This document shows positions 1 to 6,802 of a stretch of 8,995 nucleotides of DNA, piece by piece; position 1 is the first letter of the stretch; every line of letters starts with the position of its first letter. Made by a program: the position numbers and the translations under genes. A model generated the notes under the pieces. That model worked only from the letters and a program-made list of their open reading frames with translations, was not told the DNA's origin and made no database searches. Origin of the DNA: Firmicutes bacterium UBA3553 (GTDB lineage Bacteria; Bacillota; Clostridia; Tissierellales; Sedimentibacteraceae); contig DFOA01000036.1 of assembly GCA_002381185.1 (NCBI GenBank), positions 119,116 through 128,110 of the forward strand. The letters are read 5' to 3'.

Positions 1-9
1 GGTTTTTTT
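1..9. terminator. Possible edge of a terminator cut by the window
   Basis: The window opens with GG followed by seven T residues, about 10 bases beyond the stop codon of the minus-strand symporter gene. This looks like the 3' arm and T-run of a hairpin terminator whose other arm lies outside the window. The bidirectional terminator at 2002-2028 has the same layout of a GC core flanked by A and T runs. The hairpin itself cannot be seen, so this is only a suggestion. Confidence 0.25.
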
Positions 10-19
10 AATCTTCTAA

Positions 20-1408
20 TTAATTATCTTGAAATTCATATTGGTACTTTAATCGTACACCCTTCTGATTCTGTTCATCGTAATCCTTAAGCATTGTTTT
101 TGACTCTTTAAACAAGGCGAATATTGCAATTAAGTTTGGAATAACCATAATTCCGTTAAACATATCTGCTAAGCTCCATACAAAGTCAACTTTTTGATAT
201 GAGCCGAGAACTATAAATAATAATACTATTACCTGGTAGATGCGTATTGCGGTTTTACCTTTAAATAAGAAACGAATGTTGTTTTCACCGAAGTAATACC
301 ATCCCACAACAGTTGTAAAAGCAAAGAATGTCAAGCATACAGCCAGAAATTTTTCACCTATGGGACCAAATGCAATATTAAAAGCTCCCTGAGTAACTCC
401 TACACCCACTACATCAAGATTGTTAGCTCCTGTTGCCAATATTACAATTGCAGTAGCGGTGCATACCAATATTGTATCAATAAAAACAGCAATTATAGCT
501 GAAAGACCTTGTTCAGCCGGATGAGTCACATCTGCTACCGCGTGGGAGTTTGGAGTTGAACCCATACCTGCTTCATTAGAGAAAAGTCCTCTTGCGATTC
601 CGAATCTGACAGCTTGCTGAACACCGATTCCTGCAGCGCCTCCGACAACGGATTCGGGATTAAATGCCGCAACAAATATATTCTTAAAAACAGGAATGAT
701 ATTTTCTCTGAATATTATTATAATAATGATTGAGCCTAAAATATATACTGCGGCCATAACAGGAACAACCATTTCAGCGAAAGATGCGATTCTTTTCATT
801 CCTCCTACAAAAATCAATGCTGCAATAATTGCAATGCAAATACCAACTGCGATTTGGGGAATATTAAAAGCCCTGCTGACTGCATCAGCAATTGAGTTTG
901 ACTGAACCATATTTCCTATAAATCCTAAAGCTATTATAAGTGCTACAGCAAAAAATACTGCCAGACCCTTTGAACCTAATCCATTTTTGATGTAATAAGC
1001 AGGTCCTCCTACCAATTGGCCATCACTGTCAGTTTCTCTGTATTTTTGAGCCAATGTAGCTTCAACAAATATAGTGGACATTCCTAAGAATGCAGAAATC
1101 CACATCCAAAATACAGCCCCCGGTCCTCCTAAGGATATTGCAGTTGCAACGCCGGCAACATTGCCTGTACCAATTTGAGCAGCAATGCTTGTTGCCAAAG
1201 CCTGAAATGATGACATACTTCCTTCTTTGCTTTTTTCTTTTTTAAAAATTCCGCCAAATACTCTTTTAGCTGCTGTACCGAAACGCCTTACCTGCGGGAA
1301 GCCAAGTCTTACGGAAAAATATAAACCAATTCCTACAAGACCAAAAATTAATACATAATCCCATAAAATTCCATTTACCTTACTTACAATAATTTCAATA
1401 AAATCCAT
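20..1408 (-). CDS. Alanine/glycine:cation symporter family protein (AGCS)
   Basis: This 462-residue integral membrane protein should import alanine or glycine together with Na+ or H+. The length is normal for the AGCS (sodium:alanine symporter) family. Family hallmarks are visible: IGTGNVAGVATA around residues 79-90, GGPGAVFWMWISAFLGM at 94-110 (the region of the family signature), GGPAYYIKNGLG near 134-145, and GLFSNEAGMGSTPNSHAVAD near 274-292. Many hydrophobic segments alternate with short loops, as expected for about 10-11 transmembrane helices. The ATG start is supported by a GGGAG ribosome binding site 9 bases upstream and by a good promoter (1440-1468). The gene appears monocistronic within the window and diverges from the ferredoxin gene. 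Family assignment is firm. Whether alanine or glycine is preferred, and whether Na+ or H+ is the coupling ion, cannot be read from the sequence. Confidence 0.95.
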   Translation of the reverse strand: MDFIEIIVSKVNGILWDYVLIFGLVGIGLYFSVRLGFPQVRRFGTAAKRVFGGIFKKEKSKEGSMSSFQALATSIAAQIGTGNVAGVATAISLGGPGAVFWMWISAFLGMSTIFVEATLAQKYRETDSDGQLVGGPAYYIKNGLGSKGLAVFFAVALIIALGFIGNMVQSNSIADAVSRAFNIPQIAVGICIAIIAALIFVGGMKRIASFAEMVVPVMAAVYILGSIIIIIIFRENIIPVFKNIFVAAFNPESVVGGAAGIGVQQAVRFGIARGLFSNEAGMGSTPNSHAVADVTHPAEQGLSAIIAVFIDTILVCTATAIVILATGANNLDVVGVGVTQGAFNIAFGPIGEKFLAVCLTFFAFTTVVGWYYFGENNIRFLFKGKTAIRIYQVIVLLFIVLGSYQKVDFVWSLADMFNGIMVIPNLIAIFALFKESKTMLKDYDEQNQKGVRLKYQYEFQDN

Positions 1409-1439
1409 TTGCTAAATCTCCCTTCTGATGTTTGATAAT

Positions 1440-1468
1440 ATTGTAACAAATAAAAATAGATAAGTCAA
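1440..1468 (-). promoter_or_regulatory. Vegetative-type promoter of the AGCS symporter gene
   Basis: Read on the minus strand, a -35 box TTGACT (plus coordinates 1463-1468, 5 of 6 to consensus) and a -10 box TACAAT (1440-1445, 5 of 6) are separated by exactly 17 bases. Transcription would begin near 1433, giving a leader of about 25 bases that carries the GGGAG ribosome binding site. No operator-like palindrome overlaps it. Confidence 0.75.
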
Positions 1469-1778
1469 ATACAAAAGGTTGAAATTTCAATATTTAGATG
1501 AAAACGTTGTATAAATTTACTAAAATAAGAAAATATTAAAAAAGATTAGTTTAATAAGGAAAACAGATTAAAGCCCCACAATAAGTTGGAAAATAGGCAT
1601 AAAAAAATGTGATGTAAAAATTTAAATTAATAAACTTAATTTATGCACATGTTATAAAAGTAACAATATTTTATGAAAAATAACAATAATTTATGCTTTA
1701 ATATATAGTATCTAAATTTTACATTAATAAAATATTTTACTTTTTGATTAAAAAGTTCTTTTAAATATGGACAAATAG
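1469..1778. other. AT-rich spacer between divergent symporter and ferredoxin genes
   Basis: No gene is supported here: open frames are very short and lack ribosome binding sites. The stretch is extremely AT-rich. It contains a perfect 8-bp inverted repeat with a 5-base spacer (TAAATTAA/TTAATTTA, 1623-1643) and a 15-base near-direct repeat (TAACAATATTTTATG at 1661-1675, TAACAATAATTTATG at 1681-1695, offset 20 bases). In such AT-rich DNA, repeats of this kind may be chance, or they may be upstream control sites for the ferredoxin promoter. Confidence 0.5.
1661..1695 (+). repeat. Short direct repeat upstream of the ferredoxin gene
   Basis: Two 15-base copies differing at one position (1661-1675 and 1681-1695) are offset by 20 bases, about two helical turns. 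The shared core TAATTTATGC also occurs at 1637-1646, 50 bases before the second copy's core at 1687-1696. Spacing by multiples of 10 bases would let a protein bind one face of the helix. The low complexity of the DNA makes coincidence a serious alternative. Confidence 0.3.
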
Positions 1779-1787
1779 TGTTAAAAT
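1779..1787 (+). promoter_or_regulatory. Candidate extended -10 promoter of the ferredoxin gene
   Basis: TGTTAAAAT has the TGn extension followed by TAAAAT (5 of 6 to TATAAT). There is no good -35 hexamer at the right distance, which is tolerated with an extended -10. Transcription would start near 1794, about 26 bases before the ATG. An alternative pair, TGGACA (1768-1773) with TAAGAT (1791-1796), has ideal 17-base spacing but would start transcription inside the ribosome binding site, so it is less attractive. Confidence 0.45.
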
Positions 1788-1819
1788 TATTAAGATGATA
1801 TTGGGGGAGGTGAAATTTA

Positions 1820-1990
1820 ATGTCTTACAAAATTACTGATGCATGTATTAGTTGTGGTGCATGCGAACCAGAATGCCCAGTAGGCGCTATTTCAGCAGGT
1901 GATGATAAATATCAAATAGATCCATCAACTTGTATTGATTGCGGAGCATGCGCTAGCGTATGTCCAGTAGAAGCTCCTCAACAGGATTAA
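1820..1990 (+). CDS. Clostridial-type 2[4Fe-4S] ferredoxin
   Basis: This gene encodes a 56-residue low-potential electron carrier of the bacterial (clostridial) ferredoxin family. Both cluster-binding motifs are complete: Cys9, Cys12, Cys15 and Cys19-Pro, then Cys38, Cys41, Cys44 and Cys48-Pro. Each is of the form CxxCxxCxxxCP, and the two halves are related by the internal duplication typical of the family. Length and acidic composition match classical clostridial ferredoxins, which shuttle electrons between enzymes such as pyruvate:ferredoxin oxidoreductase and hydrogenase in the cytoplasm. The start is fixed by a very strong ribosome binding site (GGGGGAGGTG, 1803-1812) 7 bases before the ATG, suggesting high expression. 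It is flanked by its own promoter candidate and a strong terminator, so it is probably transcribed alone. The specific redox partners are not deducible from this window. Confidence 0.97.
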   Translation: MSYKITDACISCGACEPECPVGAISAGDDKYQIDPSTCIDCGACASVCPVEAPQQD

Positions 1991-2001
1991 TGATATTAAG
2001 T

Positions 2002-2028
2002 AAAAAAAGCCTTATAAAGGCTTTTTTT
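2002..2028. terminator. Bidirectional intrinsic terminator between ferredoxin and peptidase genes
   Basis: A perfect 12-bp inverted repeat (AAAAAAAGCCTT, loop ATA, AAGGCTTTTTTT) begins 11 bases after the ferredoxin stop codon. The A and T runs on both sides give a U-run after the GC core in either direction. It can therefore end the ferredoxin transcript and, on the minus strand, the convergent peptidase transcript, whose stop codon lies 18 bases away. Confidence 0.93.
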
Positions 2029-2046
2029 AATTCAAGGCAGTATGTT

Positions 2047-3741
2047 TTAAAGCTTGGTGTCATCTATATTGTCTAAATAATTTTTAATCTGATATGAAAC
2101 TGATTTTATTGTTTTTTCTTCAAATGGACTTTGTAAATTTCCCGTTTTTAATATTTCTAAAAATGACTGGCTTCCGCCAACCTTGCATATGTTCATGTAA
2201 TCATCCCATGCTTTTTTTCTGTCATCTCTAAACTTAATCCAGAACTGGTAAGCACAAATTTGTGCCAATGTATAATCAATGTAGTAAAACGGTCCGAAGA
2301 AAATATGACCCTGCTTAAACCAAAATGTTCCCTTGTCTAAAAATTCATTGTCGGCATAATCCTTGTAAGGTGTATACTTCTTTTCAATATCTCTCCATGC
2401 CTTTTTTCTTTCATCAGGTGACATATTCGGATTTTCATATATAACATGCTGAAACTCGTCAACCGTAACTCCGTATGGAATAAACATTAAGGAATCTGAA
2501 AGGTGGAAAAATTTAAACTTGTCAATATCATTTTCAAAGAACATTTCCATCCAAGGCCATGTAATAAACTCCATGCTCATGGAATGTATTTCGCATGCTT
2601 CTGAAGTGGGGAAGCTGAATTCCGGGGCGTCAAGGAATCGACTCTCGTATGTCTGAAATGCGTGACCTGCTTCATGGGTTACAACTGTCACATCATCCTG
2701 AGTTCCGTTAAAGTTCGCGAAAATAAACGGGGATTTAAAGTTGTGGAGGAATGTGCAATATCCGCCTGCCTGTTTGTTTGTTTTTGTTTCGAGGTCAAAT
2801 AGATCTCTTTCAATCATCATATTTATGAATTCACCAGTTTCAGGAGAAAGCTCTTCATACATTTTTTTTGTTCTTTCCATTATCCATTCTCTGCCTCCTT
2901 TTGGAGCCGGGTTCCCGGACATGAAGTTTAGAGGAATGTCATAATACTTCAATTCATCAACACCAATTCGTTTTCTTTGTTTTTCTCTTAATTCATTTGA
3001 AAGCGGAACTATGTAATTTAAAACGTGTTCTCTGAAATTCCTTACATCGTCTGCATTATAATCAGATCTTCCCATTCGCAGATAACCAAGCTCAACAAAG
3101 TTTTTGAATCCAAGCTTAACGGCTATTTCATTTCTTACCTTGACCATTTTATCATAAATCATATCGAGCTTGGATTCATTTTCTATAAAAAAGCTGCTCC
3201 ATTTTTCATGGGCTTCCTTTCTCACCCTTCGGTCCATTGATTCCATATACGGCTGTAATTGAGACAGATTCAATGTTTTGCCGTCATAGTTTATTTGTGC
3301 TGACGAAATTAGTTTGGAATATTCGCTTTCGAGTTTGTTTTCTTCCTGCATAAGAGGAACAACTTCATCAGAAAATGTTCTGATTTCAATTTCAGCAATG
3401 GTGAAAAGCTGAGGCTGGATTTTTTTGGTTAATTCTTTTTTGAACTTTGAGTTTAAAAGAGCTTTGTAAAATTCAACTCGTAAGCCGTGGAGCTTTGGAG
3501 ATATCATATCGATATATTCATTTTCCTTGTCATAGAATTCATCAGCGGTATTGATGGAATTCCTTATAGCTACAAGCTGAGCCATTGTTTCTGTTTCTTT
3601 TTGAAGTTCATTTATTTTCTGTACATATGTATATTGCTCATCAGCGCTGTTCGAGTTGTTGAATAAGTTCAGTAAATCATCGTACTTACTTTTAATGATA
3701 TCATAATCGGGTCGTCTGTATTCATATTCATTAAATTTCAT
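2047..3741 (-). CDS. M3 family oligoendopeptidase (zinc metallopeptidase, PepF-like)
   Basis: This 564-residue cytoplasmic metallopeptidase should cleave short peptides, in keeping with the thimet oligopeptidase/PepF (M3) family. The active site is clear: HEAGH at residues 356-360 gives two zinc-binding histidines and the catalytic Glu357. Glu384, in the segment SEACEIHSMSMEF, lies 24 residues downstream and is the probable third zinc ligand. The C-terminal segment QGHIFFGPFYYIDY has the His/Tyr-rich pattern of M3 substrate-binding residues. The N-terminal half is helical and rich in charged residues, with no signal peptide. The protein is slightly shorter than classical PepF (about 600 residues), so it may belong to the related M3 subfamily often annotated simply as M3 family oligoendopeptidase. 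The ATG start has an AGAGGTG ribosome binding site 4 bases upstream. It probably recycles peptides to amino acids and seems to be transcribed alone. Confidence 0.93.
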   Translation of the reverse strand: MKFNEYEYRRPDYDIIKSKYDDLLNLFNNSNSADEQYTYVQKINELQKETETMAQLVAIRNSINTADEFYDKENEYIDMISPKLHGLRVEFYKALLNSKFKKELTKKIQPQLFTIAEIEIRTFSDEVVPLMQEENKLESEYSKLISSAQINYDGKTLNLSQLQPYMESMDRRVRKEAHEKWSSFFIENESKLDMIYDKMVKVRNEIAVKLGFKNFVELGYLRMGRSDYNADDVRNFREHVLNYIVPLSNELREKQRKRIGVDELKYYDIPLNFMSGNPAPKGGREWIMERTKKMYEELSPETGEFINMMIERDLFDLETKTNKQAGGYCTFLHNFKSPFIFANFNGTQDDVTVVTHEAGHAFQTYESRFLDAPEFSFPTSEACEIHSMSMEFITWPWMEMFFENDIDKFKFFHLSDSLMFIPYGVTVDEFQHVIYENPNMSPDERKKAWRDIEKKYTPYKDYADNEFLDKGTFWFKQGHIFFGPFYYIDYTLAQICAYQFWIKFRDDRKKAWDDYMNICKVGGSQSFLEILKTGNLQSPFEEKTIKSVSYQIKNYLDNIDDTKL

Positions 3742-3765
3742 TGCACACCTCTATTTATTAATTGT

Positions 3766-3787
3766 CAGAAATTTATAGAAATTTCTG
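3766..3787 (-). promoter_or_regulatory. Inverted repeat in the leader of the M3 peptidase gene
   Basis: CAGAAATTT and AAATTTCTG form a perfect 9-bp inverted repeat with a 4-base spacer. It lies about 6 bases downstream of the predicted transcription start (near 3793) and 24 bases before the peptidase ATG. It could be a repressor operator overlapping the start of transcription, or a 5'-terminal mRNA hairpin that stabilises the message. It does not resemble a terminator, because no U-run follows on the minus strand. Confidence 0.5.
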
Positions 3788-3799
3788 GATGATAATAAT

Positions 3800-3827
3800 A
3801 TTATACCAAAAAATGATAAAAATACAA
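3800..3827 (-). promoter_or_regulatory. Extended -10 promoter of the M3 peptidase gene
   Basis: On the minus strand the sequence TGGTATAAT (plus coordinates 3800-3808) is a perfect -10 hexamer with a TGn extension. A weak -35 candidate, TTGTAT (3822-3827), lies 16 bases upstream. Transcription would start near 3793, leaving a leader of about 50 bases that contains the inverted repeat at 3766-3787. Confidence 0.7.
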
Positions 3828-3894
3828 AGAGAATTATGACAAGTTTTTATTTGTGTTTGTTTCTTGAAGACAGTCCAGATTGTTTAAAAATACA

Positions 3895-3924
3895 TTGCAG
3901 CCAATGAAACAGTTATGTTATAAT
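3895..3924 (+). promoter_or_regulatory. Extended -10 promoter of the radical-SAM/der operon
   Basis: TGTTATAAT (3916-3924) is a perfect -10 hexamer with a TGn extension. TTGCAG (3895-3900) is a partial -35 box with an 18-base spacer. Transcription would start near 3931, giving a leader of about 120 bases before the ATG at 4053. A second possible extended -10, TGATAAAAT (4010-4018), lies closer to the gene but has no recognisable -35 box. Confidence 0.65.
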
Positions 3925-3937
3925 AAATACCACTAAT

Positions 3938-3961
3938 GAAACAAAGACGCGTCTTTGTTTC
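3938..3961. promoter_or_regulatory. Perfect 24-bp palindrome, candidate operator
   Basis: The half-site GAAACAAAGACG is followed immediately by its exact reverse complement, so all 24 bases are symmetric around 3949/3950 with an ACGCGT centre. It begins 14 bases after the -10 box, where a bound dimer would block early transcription. Related half-sites lie nearby: TTTGTTTC at 3856-3863 and AATGAAACA at 3903-3911, the latter repeated at 3935-3943. As RNA it could form a 10-bp stem with a CGCG loop, but no U-run follows, so it is not an intrinsic terminator. The binding protein is unknown, and no regulator gene is in the window. Confidence 0.6.
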
Positions 3962-4040
3962 GGATTTATTTATTGTATCGGTGTATCAGGCCGAATTGCG
4001 ATGCACTTATGATAAAATGTCAGTGAAGTAATTGCATATA
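3962..4040 (+). other. Long untranslated leader of the radical-SAM gene
   Basis: This stretch lies between the palindrome and the ribosome binding site of the gene at 4053. It is less AT-rich than the surrounding spacer around 3979-4006. It holds only a short possible stem (TCGG/CCGA near 3978-3994). No known riboswitch pattern, upstream peptide or terminator/antiterminator pair is recognisable. Confidence 0.35.
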
Positions 4041-4052
4041 AAGGAAATATAG

Positions 4053-5348
4053 ATGAAAAATATTATAGTAAAGGTATTAAAAAATTCAATTGCAGAAGAA
4101 ATGGAACTTGAACCCGGTGATGAACTGGTTTCAGTTAATAACTGCAGCGTTAAAGATTATATAGATTATAAATATCAAATATCAGACGAAGATGTTCTTT
4201 TTGAAGTGAGGAAGCCAAACGGAGAAATATGGGAGCTGGAAATAGAAAAGGAATATGATGAGGACATTGGAATTTTATTTGAAAATCCTCTTATGGACAA
4301 TATAAAGGTGTGTTCCAATAAATGCATTTTTTGTTTTATTGACCAGATGCCGAAGGGTATGAGAAAAACTTTGTATTTAAAGGATGATGACACCAGGCTT
4401 TCTTTTCTTTACGGGAATTTTATAACTCTCACTAATCTGAAAGACGAAGAAATTGAAAGAATAATCAAATATAAAATAAGCCCTATAAAGGTATCTGTAC
4501 ATACTACCGACTCAAACTTAAGAAAGTATATGATGGGCAATGATAAGGATATAGATATTTTAGAATATTTGAAAAAACTTATTGATGCAGGAATAACCGT
4601 AGACTGTCAGATTGTGCTTGTAAGAGATGTCAATGATAAGGATCAGCTCGATAAGACCATCAGAGATTTATCTTCTCTTCATCCGGGTCTTCGGAGTGTT
4701 GCGGTCGTTCCGGTGGGACTCACTAAATTCAGAGACAGACTTGCTGAGCTGAAACCTTTTGACAAGGACAGTTCCTCAGAATTAGTGAAGCAAGTAACCG
4801 GGCTTCAAAATGAATTATATGATAAATTAGGTACAAGGTTTATTTTTATAGCTGATGAATTTTATATTACAAGTGGTATGGGCTTTCCAGCCTATGAAGA
4901 CTACGAGGACTTTGATCAACTGGAAAACGGCATAGGAATGTGCAGGCTGTTTAAGCAGCAGATTGAAGACTTATTGGATGAATATGAAGGCAGTGAGCCG
5001 ATTGCCGATGAAGTTGCATTTGTAACCGGGGCTGCGGCATATGAATTAATGGTTGATCTTTCCGAAAAAATAATGGAAAAGATACCTTTAAAAATAAATG
5101 TGGTAAAAATAATCAATAATTTTTTTGGTGAAAGGATAACCGTATCAGGACTTACGACAGGAAAAGATATTATTGAACAGTTAAAGGACAAAAATTATAA
5201 AAATATAATATTGCCCAGAAATATGATTAACGACAATAATGTTATGCTAGATGATTTAACCATACAAGATTTAGAGAAAGAATTGAATACAGAAGTAACA
5301 GTTTGTGATGTGGATGGCGAAACATTGCTTAACCTGATTACGAAATAA
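4053..5348 (+). CDS. DUF512 domain radical SAM protein with PDZ-like N-terminus
   Basis: This 431-residue cytoplasmic Fe-S protein has an unknown reaction. Three parts are visible. A PDZ-like module occupies about residues 1-75 (NSIAEEMELEPGDELVSVNN is the carboxylate-loop style start). A radical SAM core has CxxxCxxC at Cys87, Cys91 and Cys94 (CSNKCIFCF), which should hold a [4Fe-4S] cluster that cleaves S-adenosylmethionine. The C-terminal DUF512 region includes VAVVPVGLTKFRDRL and NVVKIINNFFGERITVSGLTTG. This architecture matches the conserved clostridial family related to the NifB/MoaA Fe-S oxidoreductases (COG1625-like). The ATG start is supported by AAGGA 7 bases upstream. It is the first gene of the likely operon; its stop codon lies 12 bases before der, an adjacency I recall as common in Clostridia. 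A role linked to ribosome or RNA maturation is only an inference from that adjacency. Confidence 0.93.
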   Translation: MKNIIVKVLKNSIAEEMELEPGDELVSVNNCSVKDYIDYKYQISDEDVLFEVRKPNGEIWELEIEKEYDEDIGILFENPLMDNIKVCSNKCIFCFIDQMPKGMRKTLYLKDDDTRLSFLYGNFITLTNLKDEEIERIIKYKISPIKVSVHTTDSNLRKYMMGNDKDIDILEYLKKLIDAGITVDCQIVLVRDVNDKDQLDKTIRDLSSLHPGLRSVAVVPVGLTKFRDRLAELKPFDKDSSSELVKQVTGLQNELYDKLGTRFIFIADEFYITSGMGFPAYEDYEDFDQLENGIGMCRLFKQQIEDLLDEYEGSEPIADEVAFVTGAAAYELMVDLSEKIMEKIPLKINVVKIINNFFGERITVSGLTTGKDIIEQLKDKNYKNIILPRNMINDNNVMLDDLTIQDLEKELNTEVTVCDVDGETLLNLITK

Positions 5349-5360
5349 ACGGAGGAAAAG

Positions 5361-6686
5361 ATGGCAAGACCAGTGGTAACGATAGTAGGCAGACCAAATG
5401 TAGGAAAGTCTACACTTTTTAACAGAATAGCAGGAAAAAGAATTTCTATAACAGAAGATACGCCGGGAGTTACAAGAGACAGAATTTACGCAGAATGCGA
5501 ATGGCTGGATAATCATTTTACATTGATAGATACAGGTGGGATTGAACTAAATACAACTGATACAATATTTTCCCAAATGAGGGTGCAGGCAGAAATAGCC
5601 ATTGACATGGCAGATGTTATATTGTTTATGGTTGACGGTAAGGAAGGCGTTACGGCAGCAGATATGGAAGTTGCTCAGATGCTTAGAAAATCAAAAAAAG
5701 AAATTATATTAGTCGTTAATAAGATGGATAAGTTCGTTAATGACAATAATGTTTTTGAATTTTATAACTTAGGAATCGGTGAGCCTGTATCCATTTCTTC
5801 TTCAGAAGCTTTGGGAATAGGAGATCTTCTTGATGAAATAATTTCAAAATTTGATGAAACAATGGACGTTGACGATGATGACGACAGCATTAAGATAGCT
5901 GTAATAGGAAAGCCAAATGCCGGAAAATCATCTATTATCAACAGAATAATCGGGGAGAACAGGGTTATTGTAAGCGACGTCCCTGGAACTACAAGAGATG
6001 CAATAGATACAAAGTTTGAGAGAAATGGACAAAAATATACCTTAATAGATACAGCCGGCATCAGAAAAAAAAGCAAGATTAGTGAAACAGTTGAAAAGTA
6101 CAGTGTGCTCAGAGCCTTTACTGCTGTAGAACGGGCTGACATATGTATTTTGGTTATTGATGCAGACAAGGGAATAACAGACCAGGACATACGCATAGCA
6201 GGATATTCTCATGACAACAATAAGGGGATGATTATTGTTATTAATAAATGGGATTTGATTGAAAAAGACAATAGTACTTTTAAAGAATTCCAGGAAGAAG
6301 TAAGAAAGAGTTTTGCTTATGCAACATATGCTCCTATATTGACAGTTTCAGCATTAACAGGACAAAGAGTAAACAAAATACTGGATGAAGTAAATGAGGT
6401 TTATAGCTTTAGAAACCTGAGAGTTTCAACAGGTGTTTTAAATGACATTATAACTGAGGCTGTTCTTATGAACCAGCCAAGAACAGTAAGAGGAAAAAGA
6501 CTTAAAATATATTACGGTACACAGGTTGCTGTTAATCCGCCTAAGTTTCTGGTATTTGTCAATGACTCAAGTATTGTTCACTTTTCATATGAAAGATATT
6601 TAGAAAACAAAATACGTGAATCCTTCGATTACAAAGGAACACCTATTGTCATTGAATTTAGAAGCAAAAATGAAAATAACCTGTAA
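5361..6686 (+). CDS. der: Ribosome biogenesis GTPase Der (EngA)
   Basis: Der is an essential GTPase with two G domains in tandem that helps assemble the 50S ribosomal subunit. At 441 residues the length is typical. G domain 1 shows GRPNVGKS (10-17), TPGVTRDR (34-41), DTGG (57-60) and NKMD (120-123). An acidic linker, MDVDDDDDS (168-176), joins it to G domain 2, with GKPNAGKS (183-190), PGTTRDA (208-214), DTAG (230-233) and NKWD (295-298). The C-terminal KH-like domain follows, including RTVRGKRLKIYYGTQ and the segment VFVNDSSIVHFSYERYLEN. The ATG has GGAGG 5 bases upstream (5351-5355). It follows the radical-SAM gene by 12 bases and is probably co-transcribed with it. The long palindrome at 6687-6802 separates it from plsY. 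Every nucleotide-binding motif looks intact. Confidence 0.98.
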   Translation: MARPVVTIVGRPNVGKSTLFNRIAGKRISITEDTPGVTRDRIYAECEWLDNHFTLIDTGGIELNTTDTIFSQMRVQAEIAIDMADVILFMVDGKEGVTAADMEVAQMLRKSKKEIILVVNKMDKFVNDNNVFEFYNLGIGEPVSISSSEALGIGDLLDEIISKFDETMDVDDDDDSIKIAVIGKPNAGKSSIINRIIGENRVIVSDVPGTTRDAIDTKFERNGQKYTLIDTAGIRKKSKISETVEKYSVLRAFTAVERADICILVIDADKGITDQDIRIAGYSHDNNKGMIIVINKWDLIEKDNSTFKEFQEEVRKSFAYATYAPILTVSALTGQRVNKILDEVNEVYSFRNLRVSTGVLNDIITEAVLMNQPRTVRGKRLKIYYGTQVAVNPPKFLVFVNDSSIVHFSYERYLENKIRESFDYKGTPIVIEFRSKNENNL

Positions 6687-6802
6687 GCAATTGATGAGCT
6701 ATGGATTAGCGATAGACGGGCAATTGATGTGATTCGCTGCACAGCGCGAAAAATCTTTTATCAATAGCAAATCCATCTCTCAATCCACTGCTCATCAATC
6801 GC
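6687..6802. repeat. Long imperfect palindrome between der and plsY
   Basis: The bases starting immediately after the der stop codon pair with those ending at 6802. GCAATTGATGAGC (6687-6699) matches GCTCATCAATCGC (6790-6802) with one mismatch. Further paired blocks are TGGATT/AATCCA (6702-6707 with 6782-6787), most of 6708-6716 with 6772-6780, and GCAATTGATG (6720-6729) with 6759-6768. The apex pairs GATT with AATC around a short CGC/GCG hairpin. About 40 base pairs form overall. The unit GCAATTGATG occurs twice on the left arm, 33 bases apart, and its inverted relatives on the right are 34 apart. The DNA is visibly less AT-rich than its surroundings. It resembles a small dispersed intergenic palindromic element (REP- or MITE-like) or a processing/attenuation structure. 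No U-run follows, so it is not a standard terminator. Confidence 0.75.

Noticed and set aside
1672..1709. Possible 11-codon peptide in the spacer before the ferredoxin gene
   Set aside because: There is no ribosome binding site, it has an Asn-rich low-complexity translation, and it lies in very AT-rich DNA where such frames are expected by chance.
3962..4052. Riboswitch in the leader of the radical-SAM gene
   Set aside because: The leader is about 120 bases in total but shows only one short stem and no terminator or known conserved core. No riboswitch class could be recognised.
6687..6802. Intrinsic terminator after der
   Set aside because: Although strongly palindromic, it is far longer than normal terminators, has internal mismatches, and has no T-run directly after either arm.
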